The notes under the pieces were generated by a model, which was given only the letters and a program-made list of their open reading frames with translations, made no database searches and was not told the DNA's origin. Shown here in pieces: positions 1-8,126 of a stretch of 64,000 nucleotides of DNA; position 1 is the first letter of the stretch, and each line of letters opens with the position of its first letter. This stretch comes from an uncultured Ruminococcus sp. (GTDB lineage Bacteria; Bacillota; Clostridia; Oscillospirales; Ruminococcaceae), in contig CAJTYV010000009.1 in NCBI GenBank assembly GCA_910584195.1, positions 1 through 64,000 on the forward strand, in the 5' to 3' direction. A program made the position numbers and the translations under genes.

Positions 1-105
1 AAATTTATTTGTATTTTGCGTGTCACTTTTTTGCGTTTTGCGTGGCAAGCCACATTCACATTTATAGTGAACAGGCTTAAAGCTCATATAATAAACTTTT
101 ATTAT

Positions 106-261
106 TTACCAAGCAAGACCTTTTTTCATTCTTTTAAAATAAACACATCCGCTGCAATGAATATTGTAGCTAAGCGCCCATTTAAATTTTCTGCCGCAAA
201 CACAATAATACGTATAACCGCCATTTGCTTTTTTCATTGAAGTTTCGCTCATCTTTTTCAT
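106..261 (-). CDS. Small cationic Cys-rich peptide with double-glycine-like leader
   Basis: This 51-residue reading frame has an excellent ribosome site (AGGAGGT, 7 nt before the ATG; plus-strand 269-275) and a perfect sigma-A promoter upstream. Residues 1-15 read MKKMSETSMKKANGG, a short charged leader ending in Gly-Gly as in peptides exported and cut by C39-peptidase ABC transporters. If cut after G15, the product is 36 aa with four Cys (C20, C22, C36, C39), one His (H35), seven Lys/Arg and no acidic residue. That fits a bacteriocin-like or other secreted peptide; the CxC/HCxxC spacing could equally bind zinc. No transporter or modification enzyme lies within the window, but the DNA to the left is not visible. 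That it is a gene is well supported by its signals; its function is inference. Confidence 0.7.
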   Translation of the reverse strand: MKKMSETSMKKANGGYTYYCVCGRKFKWALSYNIHCSGCVYFKRMKKGLAW

Positions 262-306
262 AAAGAATACCTCCTAATAATTAATTTATCTAAAAAAGAC
301 TTTTAC

Positions 307-336
307 ATTATAACATAATACATCTTACTTTGTCAA
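307..336 (-). promoter_or_regulatory. Perfect sigma-A promoter for the small peptide gene
   Basis: On the minus strand TTGACA (plus 331-336) is followed after 18 bp by TATAAT (plus 307-312). Both hexamers are exact consensus. Transcription would begin near 300, about 40 nt before the peptide start codon. The strength suggests high or constitutive expression. Confidence 0.8.
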
Positions 337-559
337 TAGTTTTTCAATTATTTTACTTTTTTAACAGTATGAAAGATGAATGTTTTAATATTAGTAATAT
401 TCTCATAGTGTTATCTCTATACCATACGAAAAAAAGCAAAGTCTTTGTCTGAAATTAAATCTTAAAAATCGCTAATCCTTTATCAAATTGTATGCAATGC
501 TGACAGAAATTTGAAATCAGCATTGCTTTCAAAAAACTTGATTTCCGTAAAAATGGTTA
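337..559. other. AT-rich intergenic region with one perfect hairpin
   Basis: The stretch between the two divergent promoters holds no convincing reading frame. It contains a 10-bp perfect inverted repeat, GCAATGCTGA (494-503) and TCAGCATTGC (517-526), with a 13-nt loop. No T-run follows on either strand, so it is not a classical terminator. Otherwise nothing is recognised. Confidence 0.5.
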
Positions 560-588
560 TTGACTTATGTCGGGATTTGTGGTAAAAT
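560..588 (+). promoter_or_regulatory. Sigma-A promoter for PH-domain/FkbM pair
   Basis: TTGACT (560-565), 17-bp spacer, TAAAAT (583-588). The likely start point is about 40 nt before the ATG at 631, which has the strong ribosome site AAAGGAGGA. Confidence 0.7.
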
Positions 589-630
589 ATTATTAAAAGA
601 GATTTTCCTGAGACTGAAAGGAGGATTAGT

Positions 631-1041
631 ATGGCTAAAGATGAAATAAATTATGTTTGGACGGATAAAAAGCGTACTCTTTTCGGATTGCCGCTTTCAT
701 TTACAAGATATTACCTGACTCCCACCAAATTCATTACTCGTGTTGGCTTCATCAATGTTGAAGAGGATGAGATAGACCTTTACAAAATAATTGATAAAAG
801 TGTCAGCAGACCTATTACTCAAAGACTTTTTGGCTGCGGAACTATTATAATCCACAGCAAAGATGCGGATACTCCTACCAAGGAGGTCAAAAGCATAAAA
901 TGTGTTCGTCAGGTGGCGAATCTGATAGACAAATATATGAATCAAATGCGTGACAGATACGGAATACGCGGTCGTGATATGGTGGGAGTTATTCCCGGAG
1001 ATTTCAATGACGATATTTCCGTTGACACAGATATATTTTAA
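631..1041 (+). CDS. PH (pleckstrin-like) domain protein, YdbT/bPH2 type
   Basis: 136 aa, soluble. The core has the bacterial PH-like pattern: an N-terminal WTDKKRTLFGLPLSFTRYYL strand pair, a central segment ending in ITQRLFGCGTIII, and HSKDADTPTKEVKSIKCVRQ leading into a C-terminal helix. In bPH2 proteins the phrase about a fast/slow 'GTI.I.S.D...P...L..I' is typical. Most family members are membrane-associated; this one has no transmembrane segment, so it is probably a cytosolic stand-alone domain. It starts 14 bp before the FkbM gene and likely shares its transcript. The specific role is unknown. Confidence 0.65.
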   Translation: MAKDEINYVWTDKKRTLFGLPLSFTRYYLTPTKFITRVGFINVEEDEIDLYKIIDKSVSRPITQRLFGCGTIIIHSKDADTPTKEVKSIKCVRQVANLIDKYMNQMRDRYGIRGRDMVGVIPGDFNDDISVDTDIF

Positions 1042-1055
1042 TTTCGGAGTATTTT

Positions 1056-2120
1056 ATGATTTCTTTTATAAAAGAAAAACAGTCCGTTTGGGATAAGCTC
1101 AAAGCGGAAAAAAAACCTATATTTATATATGGTATGGGAGACGGTGCGCTGAAAATCATGTCTGTTTTCCGCAAGCGCGGAATAACTCTTGCGGGAATTT
1201 TTGCAAGTGATGATTTTGTTCGCGGTCATTCCTTTGAAGGCTATAAAGTTCATAAACTGTCTGAGGTCGAGGAGATGGTTGACGACTTTGTGGTTGTTCT
1301 TGCTTTTGCTGCCGGTTATCAGTCTATTGTGGACAAGGTACATGAAATAGCTGAAAAACATACGCTTTATGTTCCCGATGTTCCCGTAACGGGAGGCGGT
1401 CTCTTTACTTATGAATATTGTATAAAGAACGCCGAAAAGCTTCAATTGGTTTACGATAGCCTCTATGACGACTATTCGCGAAAGGTATATTCAAATATTA
1501 TTAATTTTAAGATAAGCGGCGATATAAGCTATCTGGATTCTGTAACCACACCCAAAGACGAGATATACCGCGATATAATCAAGCCCAATATGGGCGAAAC
1601 TTACGTTGATCTCGGCGCATACAACGGCGACACTATCAGAGAAGTTCTGGAATTTACTCACGGCAGATATGCCGGAATTTACGCCCTTGAGCCTGATAAA
1701 AAGAATTACAGGAAGCTGTCAAAATTTGTGGAAGGCATGAAATACGTATATCCATATAATACTGCGGCTTGGTGTGTGGATACGGAGCTTCCGTTTGCGG
1801 CAAAAGCCGGGAGGCAGTCGGCGATCTCGGCAAATTCGGGAAATATGATAGCCGCACGCTCTGTAGACAGCATACTTGGACGCAAGGCGGCAACGATAAT
1901 TAAAATGGACGTTGAGGGATTTGAGCGAGAGGCTATATGGGGAGCGGCACAGACGATAGCTCATTATACCCCGAAACTTATGATCTCGCTGTATCACCGA
2001 AACGAGGATATATTTGAGCTTCCGCTGCTTATAAAAATGCTTAATCCAAATTATAAACTGTACATTCGTCACCAGCTTTATATCCCTGCCTGGGAGACTA
2101 ATCTTTACGCAGTACCATAA
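1056..2120 (+). CDS. FkbM-family SAM-dependent methyltransferase
   Basis: 354 aa. The C-terminal half carries FkbM-type methyltransferase motifs: the SAM-binding VDLGAYNGDT (about residues 184-193), an acidic EPD after the second strand (ALEPDKKNY) and IKMDVEGFE (about 282-290). The N-terminal third has a Rossmann-like PIFIYGMGDGA (21-31), probably a regulatory or sugar-nucleotide-like domain seen in two-domain FkbM proteins. FkbM enzymes O-methylate sugars, polyketides or glycans, so surface-glycan decoration is possible here, but no glycosyltransferase is adjacent. Co-transcription with the upstream PH-domain gene is likely (14-bp gap). Family call is firm; substrate is unknown. Confidence 0.8.
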   Translation: MISFIKEKQSVWDKLKAEKKPIFIYGMGDGALKIMSVFRKRGITLAGIFASDDFVRGHSFEGYKVHKLSEVEEMVDDFVVVLAFAAGYQSIVDKVHEIAEKHTLYVPDVPVTGGGLFTYEYCIKNAEKLQLVYDSLYDDYSRKVYSNIINFKISGDISYLDSVTTPKDEIYRDIIKPNMGETYVDLGAYNGDTIREVLEFTHGRYAGIYALEPDKKNYRKLSKFVEGMKYVYPYNTAAWCVDTELPFAAKAGRQSAISANSGNMIAARSVDSILGRKAATIIKMDVEGFEREAIWGAAQTIAHYTPKLMISLYHRNEDIFELPLLIKMLNPNYKLYIRHQLYIPAWETNLYAVP

Positions 2121-2312
2121 AAACTGCTGCAAAGTTTTTGCGGCATCGACAAAAAATTTCGCCATGGCATTTTTCGATCAGATAAAAGTGCTGTGGCGTT
2201 TCTGTTAACAAAATAAACGCTTCAGACAAATTGTGATTACATGATACAAGCCGAAAACCACCGCAGACAAGTTCACGATAAAAAAATTAACCGAATCTTA
2301 TCTCCTCGCCTG

Positions 2313-2341
2313 TTGCAATTTTCAGGTTAATGTGGTATAAT
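2313..2341 (+). promoter_or_regulatory. Sigma-A promoter for phospholipase-like gene
   Basis: TTGCAA (2313-2318), 17-bp spacer, exact TATAAT (2336-2341). It lies just upstream of the AGAAAGGAGA ribosome site and the ATG at 2371. Confidence 0.7.
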
Positions 2342-2370
2342 AATGCAGTAAAAACAGAAAGGAGACGGTC

Positions 2371-3408
2371 ATGAATATAAATTTCACCGCACGCAAAATG
2401 AATTCTCTTGCGAAAAAAAAAATCAGGGAAAATAACAGTGAACCTTCTTGCGTCCACAAGAATCTGACTTTAAGGACTCTTGTAATGCTGAAATATATCC
2501 GTCCCGAAAGCGAATCCGTTTTTGCGCCTATTGTAAAAAATCTTGTACCTTATTCAAAACGCCCCGACAAAAAAGGCGACTATGAAAACGGCATGGGCAG
2601 ACACTATTACTGTGCCGCTTCCCCGTCAGGCAGGGAACAGTCAGCAATAAACGGATACTTTAAAAACGGAATCGGAAGATGCTGTAAAAGCGCAAGAACC
2701 ATGCTTGAAGAGGATTATACTATGGCTCTTACTATGTACATAGCAGGATTTTATGAAAAGTCAGCCGAGTTTTTGGGTCGTGCATTGCATATGCTTTCGG
2801 ATATGTGCTGTATTCCGCATGTCACGTCCATGACATATTTTTCTGCTGCACGCAGCTTTCATAAAAGCTACGAACTGTTGGCTGAAGCAATATATCCCGA
2901 TTTTGTTCCGGAACAGAGAAAAACTCGATTGCCCGATTATTTTTCCGATCACAGCAGCTTTGAATCGGATATAAACAAAATCGCCGCTGAAACGGCTAAC
3001 GGTATTTCAGATGTCAAAAACGATCCTATTAAGGCTATATCGGAACATCTGCTGAGAACCGAAAGAATCCTTGCAAAATTTCTCATTCGTTTTCTTGACG
3101 ATCTTACCGCTCCCGAGCGTGAGGCACATTATATAACAACAGGCTCAGGCTGCCGTTTTCTTCGTGGCACAGCTCCTGTTACCGTAAAAATTACAGAAAA
3201 GGGAATCACGTTCCATGGAGTTAATCCCTCCCCCGAGTCTGATATAAATGTTACAGACCGTACTTTTTACGCAGCTCATCGTCACGATGGACTGTTTACT
3301 ATTTCTCCTGTGAAAGACGATTCCGGACGGGTTTTGGAAGTCTCGGACGGAAAACTCGTTTGGCGTAAATTCGATCCCGTACACGGAGAGCAGTTGTTTA
3401 AATTATAA
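2371..3408 (+). CDS. Zinc-dependent phospholipase C-like protein (S1-P1/alpha-toxin fold), no signal peptide
   Basis: 345 aa. The central part follows the clostridial alpha-toxin zinc site: FLGRALHMLSDMCCIPHV supplies the HxxxD and following His, and FHKSYELLAEA supplies the HxxxE ligand pair. GRHYYC and a more N-terminal VHKNLTLRTL may provide further ligands. The helical domain covers about residues 25-250; a C-terminal beta-rich part of roughly 90 aa follows. Unlike secreted bacterial phospholipases C, the N-terminus (MNINFTARKMNSLAKKK) has no signal peptide, so the N-terminal Trp ligand created by signal cleavage in known enzymes is absent. Activity and location are therefore uncertain. 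A lipoprotein gene follows 17 bp downstream, probably in the same transcript. Confidence 0.65.
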   Translation: MNINFTARKMNSLAKKKIRENNSEPSCVHKNLTLRTLVMLKYIRPESESVFAPIVKNLVPYSKRPDKKGDYENGMGRHYYCAASPSGREQSAINGYFKNGIGRCCKSARTMLEEDYTMALTMYIAGFYEKSAEFLGRALHMLSDMCCIPHVTSMTYFSAARSFHKSYELLAEAIYPDFVPEQRKTRLPDYFSDHSSFESDINKIAAETANGISDVKNDPIKAISEHLLRTERILAKFLIRFLDDLTAPEREAHYITTGSGCRFLRGTAPVTVKITEKGITFHGVNPSPESDINVTDRTFYAAHRHDGLFTISPVKDDSGRVLEVSDGKLVWRKFDPVHGEQLFKL

Positions 3409-3425
3409 CAATAGGAGCAAACTCT

Positions 3426-3773
3426 ATGAAAAAACTGATCGCTGTTGTAATAATTTCTATAACTCTTATCTCTTTAAACGCTTGTACCGATACTAACGAT
3501 AAAATAATTGAGTTTACGCAGAATGCCAACGGTTCTGCAGGAAATTATTGGGAATATACTCTGAGCGGCGATGTTGATATAAAAGAAACAGAATATTACG
3601 AAACGAAGTTCTTGGGGCCGGGTTATACTCAGCATTGGAAATTTGAACTTCCGGATGACGGCTGTTTCACCATTCATTGGATCGCATACAAGGGCGGCAG
3701 CGAATCCAAAAAAGATTCTTACGATGTAACTTATTGCATAAGTAATGGGGATTTAAGCATAGTATCCGAATAA
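3426..3773 (+). CDS. Small secreted lipoprotein
   Basis: 115 aa with a textbook lipoprotein signal: two Lys, a hydrophobic stretch and the lipobox LNAC, so Cys20 would be lipidated after cleavage. The mature part of about 95 aa is predicted beta-rich (GSAGNYWEYTLSGD, GPGYTQHWKFELPDDGCFTI, WIAYKGG). This loosely recalls chagasin-like (I42) protease inhibitors with GNYWxY and aromatic loops, but the canonical NPTTGY and RPW motifs are not present, so I do not assign that function. It sits 17 bp after the phospholipase-like gene. Confidence 0.65.
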   Translation: MKKLIAVVIISITLISLNACTDTNDKIIEFTQNANGSAGNYWEYTLSGDVDIKETEYYETKFLGPGYTQHWKFELPDDGCFTIHWIAYKGGSESKKDSYDVTYCISNGDLSIVSE

Positions 3774-3889
3774 TTATATTCAGCGAATCACAAGCTCCGA
3801 GTTGTATTGCCTGTTGTCGTAATTGTAATTTTGGCATAACCTCCAATAATACCGCTTCTTTTTTGTTCAAAGTGCTGTACAAAAATCTA

Positions 3890-3918
3890 TTTACTTTTAC
3901 GCTTTTTTGTGTTAAAAT
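3890..3918 (+). promoter_or_regulatory. Sigma-A promoter for acyl-CoA ligase gene
   Basis: TTTACT (3890-3895), 17-bp spacer, TAAAAT (3913-3918), 40 bp before the ATG at 3959. The ribosome site is GAAAGGAC. Confidence 0.6.
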
Positions 3919-3958
3919 TAATATATCTGCAAATCAGTTTACGAAAGGACTTTAAATA

Positions 3959-5593
3959 ATGCCTATTACAGATTTACTTGTCAGAAACGCCGAGTTGTAC
4001 GGCAGCGATGTGGCTCTCGTTGAGGTGAACCCGGAAATTACCGAAACTCGCCGTGTGACATGGAAAGAATACGAGCTTATCGAACCCGATCCGGTTTCCT
4101 GTTACCGCCGTGAAATAACATGGGCGGTTTTCAATGAAAAGGCTAACCGTTTTGCAAATATGCTTCTTGAAAGAGGTGTGAGAAAAGGCGACAAAGTAGG
4201 AATACTTCTTATGAACTGTCTCGAATGGCTTCCGATTTATTTTGGAATTCTTAAAACAGGCGCATTGGCGGTTCCGTTGAATTTTCGATACACTGCCGAT
4301 GAAATAAAATACTGCCTTGATCTTGCCGAAGTAGATGTGCTCATGTTCGGACCTGAATTTATCGGTCGTGTTGAAGAAATAGCTGAGGAAATCAGCAAAA
4401 ACCGCCTGCTTTTCTACGTTGGAGAGGGCTGCCCCTCTTTTGCCGAACATTATGACAGCAATGTCGCCAACTGCTCCAGTGTCGCCCCCGATATTATACT
4501 CACGGACAATGACGATGCTGCCATTTACTTTTCTTCGGGTACTACCGGATTCCCGAAAGCTATATTACATAATCACGAAAGTCTTATGCACTCCGCCGCT
4601 GTTGAACAAAATCATCACGGTCAGAGCCGCAGCGACGTATTCCTCTGCATCCCTCCACTCTACCATACGGGCGCTAAAATGCACTGGTTCGGAAGCCTGC
4701 TCTCAGGCAGCAAAGCGATTCTTCTTAAAGGCGTAAAACCCAAATCCATTATCGAAACCGTTTCAAATGAGCTTTGCACAATTGTATGGCTGCTTGTACC
4801 ATGGGCGCAGGATATTCTCGATGCCGTTGACCGCGGCGAAATAGATATTTCACAATATGATCTCGCTCAATGGAGACTTATGCACATCGGCGCACAGCCT
4901 GTACCTCCGTCTCTAATAGCCCGCTGGAAAGAAAAGTTCCCGAAACATCAATATGACACGAACTATGGTTTGAGCGAATCTATAGGACCGGGCTGTGTTC
5001 ACCTTGGAGTTGAAAATATACATAAGGTCGGCGCTATAGGCAAAGCCGGATTCGGCTGGGAAGTAAAGATCGCCGACGAAGACGGAAACGCTGTCGAACG
5101 CGGACAAGTTGGCGAGCTGTACGTTAAAGGTCCCGGCGTGATGACGTGCTACTATCGTGACGAAAAAGCTACTGCCGAAACTTTAAAAGACGGCTGGCTT
5201 CTTACCGGCGATATGGCACAGGAGGACAAAGACGGTTTTATTTTCCTCGTTGACCGCAAGAAAGACGTTATTATCAGCGGCGGCGAAAATCTTTATCCCG
5301 TACAAATCGAGGACTTTCTCCGCTCGCATCCCGCAGTTAAAGACGTTGCCGTTATCGGACTTCCCGATAAACGTTTAGGCGAAATTGCAGCGGCGATAAT
5401 CTCCGTAAAAGAAGGTATGGTCTGTACAGAGGACGAGATCAATTCATTCTGTCAGAAAATGCCTCGTTACAAGCGTCCGCATAAAATTATTTTTGCAGAT
5501 GTTCCCAGAAATCCCACCGGTAAAATTGAAAAACCAAAACTGAGAGAAATATACTGCGGAGAAAGTCTTGTGGCTTCACAAATAAAAAATTAA
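3959..5593 (+). CDS. Class I adenylate-forming acyl-CoA ligase/synthetase
   Basis: 544 aa, full length for the ANL superfamily. Motifs: the phosphate-binding A3 loop YFSSGTTGFPKA (about 183-194), YGLSES in place of the usual YGxTE, LLTGDMAQEDKDGFIFLVDRKKD (TGD and the hinge D-R-KK) and the catalytic Lys near the end in PRNPTGKIEK. The enzyme would adenylate a carboxylic acid and pass it to CoA. The N-terminal part repeats a RVTWKEY/REITWAVFNEKAN motif, implying a short insertion of about 20 residues relative to common fatty-acyl-CoA synthetases. The acid substrate cannot be read from the sequence. It stands alone with its own promoter. Confidence 0.85.
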   Translation: MPITDLLVRNAELYGSDVALVEVNPEITETRRVTWKEYELIEPDPVSCYRREITWAVFNEKANRFANMLLERGVRKGDKVGILLMNCLEWLPIYFGILKTGALAVPLNFRYTADEIKYCLDLAEVDVLMFGPEFIGRVEEIAEEISKNRLLFYVGEGCPSFAEHYDSNVANCSSVAPDIILTDNDDAAIYFSSGTTGFPKAILHNHESLMHSAAVEQNHHGQSRSDVFLCIPPLYHTGAKMHWFGSLLSGSKAILLKGVKPKSIIETVSNELCTIVWLLVPWAQDILDAVDRGEIDISQYDLAQWRLMHIGAQPVPPSLIARWKEKFPKHQYDTNYGLSESIGPGCVHLGVENIHKVGAIGKAGFGWEVKIADEDGNAVERGQVGELYVKGPGVMTCYYRDEKATAETLKDGWLLTGDMAQEDKDGFIFLVDRKKDVIISGGENLYPVQIEDFLRSHPAVKDVAVIGLPDKRLGEIAAAIISVKEGMVCTEDEINSFCQKMPRYKRPHKIIFADVPRNPTGKIEKPKLREIYCGESLVASQIKN

Positions 5594-5666
5594 AAGAAAA
5601 TCACTGTCCACTCTTAATTTATTTATATAAATAACAGTTTGCCTTGTAATATAGGAGGAAATAAAA

Positions 5667-6131
5667 ATGGTACATTTAGTGTATTGTGATAACGCAGGAA
5701 AAAAAGGCGAAAAAGTATTGGATAAAATTTTAGCAGGAACAAAGACCATGATTGTGCGTGGAGCAGCAGGAAGAAAAATCCCCCACAGCAGAGTTTTTGA
5801 GGGTGAACAGCTTTACTTCATGGAAAAAGGAAGCGCTTCGATAACAGCAACTGCCGTTGTAAAATCAGTTCAAAATTACGTGAAGCTTTCTGATGAAGAA
5901 ATTACCGAAACTCTTACAAACAATCAGAGTAAGCTAAACTTGTCTGATAAGCAAAAGATACGGTGGCATAAGAAATGTTTATGTTTAGTAGAATTTGAAA
6001 ACGTTGAAAAAATAACTCCTCTTGCTTTTGACCATCAGGGAAATATGGACGATTGGCTGATAATAGAAAAGATTGAAGATGTTGTTGTGGGAACAAGTAT
6101 CCCGTATAATTACGAAAAATCAAAGTTTTAA
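5667..6131 (+). CDS. ASCH/PUA-like domain protein
   Basis: 154 aa, strong ribosome site ATAGGAGGAAATAAA. The beginning reads VLDKILAGTKTMIVRGAAGRK and then FEGEQLYFMEKGSASITATAVVKSV, which resembles the ASCH/PUA-like fold in which a basic GxKxxxxR strand is followed by a G-x-x-hydrophobic strand and a xxVxxV strand. Such domains bind RNA or modified nucleotides. The C-terminal half (KIRWHKKCLCLVEFENVEKI) continues the barrel. No partner gene is adjacent: a bidirectional terminator follows. Confidence 0.55.
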   Translation: MVHLVYCDNAGKKGEKVLDKILAGTKTMIVRGAAGRKIPHSRVFEGEQLYFMEKGSASITATAVVKSVQNYVKLSDEEITETLTNNQSKLNLSDKQKIRWHKKCLCLVEFENVEKITPLAFDHQGNMDDWLIIEKIEDVVVGTSIPYNYEKSKF

Positions 6132-6157
6132 AGCGATAACTTTACACAAAATATAAA

Positions 6158-6203
6158 AAAGCCATAGCTCTTTTGACTTAAAATCAAAAGCTATGGCTTA
6201 AAA
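6158..6203. terminator. Bidirectional terminator between convergent genes
   Basis: AAGCCATAGCT and its partner AGCTATGGCTT form a long stem, extended by TTTTGA/TCAAAA, with A-runs before and T-rich sequence after on both strands. It separates the ASCH-like gene from the leftward thioesterase gene. Confidence 0.75.
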
Positions 6204-6241
6204 TTTGTTTTGGATCACTGCACTAAATAACCGCAATTTCT

Positions 6242-6649
6242 TCAGCGCTTATGAAACCCTACCGTTTTCACATCGGCAGCAATATTTCCAAGATCGTCAG
6301 TTACCATTATGTGATAACAGCAGACGGAACGTCCGTCCTTTATAAGCTCCGCTTCGGCAGTCAGCCTTGTTCCCTTGACCGCGCCAATAAACGCAATATC
6401 GGTGCTGAGCGCAACAGTACCCATATGCTGCCAATTGGCGGCAACGGCAAAAGCAAAATCCGCAAGAGTAAAGTGAACTCCTCCCATTACTCCGCCCATA
6501 GCGTTTCGGTGAATATCTTGAAGTTCAACGCTGCATTTTGCATAATGATCGCCAATTTCTTCAATGACCATGCCGTTTTCCGATGCAAATCTGTCGCCCA
6601 TGAAAGTTGCTCTTACTTCTTCAATTTTTTCTTCATATTCTCCGTTCAT
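6242..6649 (-). CDS. PaaI/4HBT family hotdog thioesterase
   Basis: 135 aa. The HRNAMGGVMGGVHFTLADFAFAVAAN segment (about 46-71) is the hotdog helix with the usual N..G..HGG-like loop and catalytic acid region of PaaI-type thioesterases. It would hydrolyse an acyl- or aryl-CoA thioester in the cytoplasm as a tetramer, by family. The ribosome site AGAGGTG lies 10 nt before the ATG. It follows the transglutaminase-dockerin gene by 19 bp on the same strand, but a functional link is not evident; the acyl-CoA ligase gene about 650 bp away on the opposite strand could supply a substrate (inference). Confidence 0.8.
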   Translation of the reverse strand: MNGEYEEKIEEVRATFMGDRFASENGMVIEEIGDHYAKCSVELQDIHRNAMGGVMGGVHFTLADFAFAVAANWQHMGTVALSTDIAFIGAVKGTRLTAEAELIKDGRSVCCYHIMVTDDLGNIAADVKTVGFHKR

Positions 6650-6668
6650 TTATATCGACACCTCTATA

Positions 6669-8126
6669 TCAGCGATTTCCTCTTATTGCTGCCGTTTTCT
6701 CAACAACAAGCTTTCTCATTATTACAACATCGTAAACGTCCTCAAAACCGTCACCATTTACATCGCAGGAATACTTCGCTTTCTCAATTCCCAAAACATG
6801 ACTTGCACAGTATACCAGATCGGCTATCGAAACTTTGCCGTCATGATTCAGATCTCCATATTCAAACTTCTCGGCAGGTACGGTTTCCGTTGAAGTTGTC
6901 ACAGAAGAAACTGATGACGAACGTGTTGTAACAGCAGTAGTTTTCTTGGAAGTCGGCTTAACTGTCGGAACAGTTTCAGAAACGGCAGTCGTTGTTTGGG
7001 TTGTTGTTGTTTTTGTTGTTTTTTCTGTCGTTTCCGCAGTAGTAGACGGTTCAGTCACTTCCGGAATTTCACCATAATTATGCTCGGCAAGCTCAGGGTA
7101 TTCCAAATGAGTCAAATTATAATCATTGCACGGACTGTGCTTGACATTAAAATCAGCCGAACCTTTAAGGAAATACTTATCCACAAGCTCAAGACCGTAT
7201 TCGCCGTCATAATCATCCCATGTTACATCAACGGCATACCATAAACCATCATCCATGCAAACGTAATTCCACATGTGAGCGGTAGAGTCAGACTCATTAT
7301 AATTTCCAAAAACACATATTGCAGGAATTCCGATACTGTCACAAATCATCTTGAAGCCCTTTGAATAGCCCTCGCAGACCGCCCCCGGTTCAACAAGCGC
7401 ACTCAAAGCAGAACCGGAAAATTTCCCTTCTAAATTATAATCGGTGAAATAACAAATCTGATCATGTATGCTTCTCAATTTCTCAGCTACAGTATCACCC
7501 TCTACGGAATACGAATCCACAGCCTTCTTCAATTTATCTTTGTATTCGCCTATTTCTTCAAACGATGAAAAACCGTCATAAGCGGAAGGAACAAACGTGA
7601 GCTTTTCTATCGTGAATATATACGTCCCCGTGCGCCGGTCGTAAGAATACTTCATATTTCCGGCAGATACGGAAGTTTTGTTGTTGTCGAGCCAAAAGAT
7701 CCACGGAGTATCAAATGACGCCGCCTCCATTCCGCTTGCACAGCTTCCGAAAACCGCATTGTAAAAATCCGAATTTTCACTGCTGTTAAGATCATCGGTC
7801 TTAAACGAAACAGGCTCGGGAAGAATAACCGTAAACTCATCGGCAGAAGGTTCCACCAGTTTTCTGAAAGCATCATATACCGCCGAATTATTTGCATCAA
7901 GACAATCACCGAGCTGATAAACGTCACCCTCCGCCAAAAGTCTCGGAACATTCTCCATATTAAAGCTCATAGTCTCTAATTCCCCAAATTCAAGGGAAAT
8001 ATCCGATACGTCCAAAATGCCGCTTTCAGTGTTTACTGCGTACGCTATCCCTGAAAAAGGAATAATTCCCGTAAACAGTGAAAATGAAGTCAAAAAAGCG
8101 GCTGCCGATCCAAATAATTTTTTCAT
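6669..8126 (-). CDS. Secreted transglutaminase-like protein with dockerin
   Basis: 485 aa. A signal peptide (MKKLFGSAAAFLTSFSLFTG..., cut near AYA) is followed by a roughly 330-residue region with a transglutaminase-like (papain-fold) core: Cys in GAVCEGYSKGF (about residue 249), His in HMWNYV (about 283) and Asp in AVDVTWDDY (about 300), all three catalytic positions intact. A Thr/Ser-rich linker (about 355-420) leads to a type I dockerin with two calcium loops, DLNHDGKVSIADL and DVNGDGFEDVYDV. The protein should therefore attach to a cellulosomal scaffoldin. Its dockerin differs markedly from those of the two GH9 enzymes in this window, so its cohesin partner may differ. Activity could be protein cross-linking or proteolysis. 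Confidence 0.85.
   Translation of the reverse strand: MKKLFGSAAAFLTSFSLFTGIIPFSGIAYAVNTESGILDVSDISLEFGELETMSFNMENVPRLLAEGDVYQLGDCLDANNSAVYDAFRKLVEPSADEFTVILPEPVSFKTDDLNSSENSDFYNAVFGSCASGMEAASFDTPWIFWLDNNKTSVSAGNMKYSYDRRTGTYIFTIEKLTFVPSAYDGFSSFEEIGEYKDKLKKAVDSYSVEGDTVAEKLRSIHDQICYFTDYNLEGKFSGSALSALVEPGAVCEGYSKGFKMICDSIGIPAICVFGNYNESDSTAHMWNYVCMDDGLWYAVDVTWDDYDGEYGLELVDKYFLKGSADFNVKHSPCNDYNLTHLEYPELAEHNYGEIPEVTEPSTTAETTEKTTKTTTTQTTTAVSETVPTVKPTSKKTTAVTTRSSSVSSVTTSTETVPAEKFEYGDLNHDGKVSIADLVYCASHVLGIEKAKYSCDVNGDGFEDVYDVVIMRKLVVEKTAAIRGNR

Noticed and set aside
16..240. 74-codon forward frame at the left edge
   Set aside because: It lies opposite the small peptide gene, which has a strong ribosome site and promoter; the forward frame has neither.
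2121..2312. Terminator or riboswitch after the FkbM gene
   Set aside because: A weak GCTGCAAA/TTTGCGGC stem is present but no T-run follows, and no known riboswitch core was seen.
3426..3773. Chagasin-like protease inhibitor assignment for the lipoprotein
   Set aside because: Only loose similarity; the diagnostic loops are missing.
3974..4450. 158-codon frame antisense to the acyl-CoA ligase
   Set aside because: The forward frame encodes a complete ligase with all motifs; the reverse frame has no start signals.
6251..6931. 226-codon forward frame
   Set aside because: Shadow of the thioesterase and the end of the dockerin gene, without start signals.
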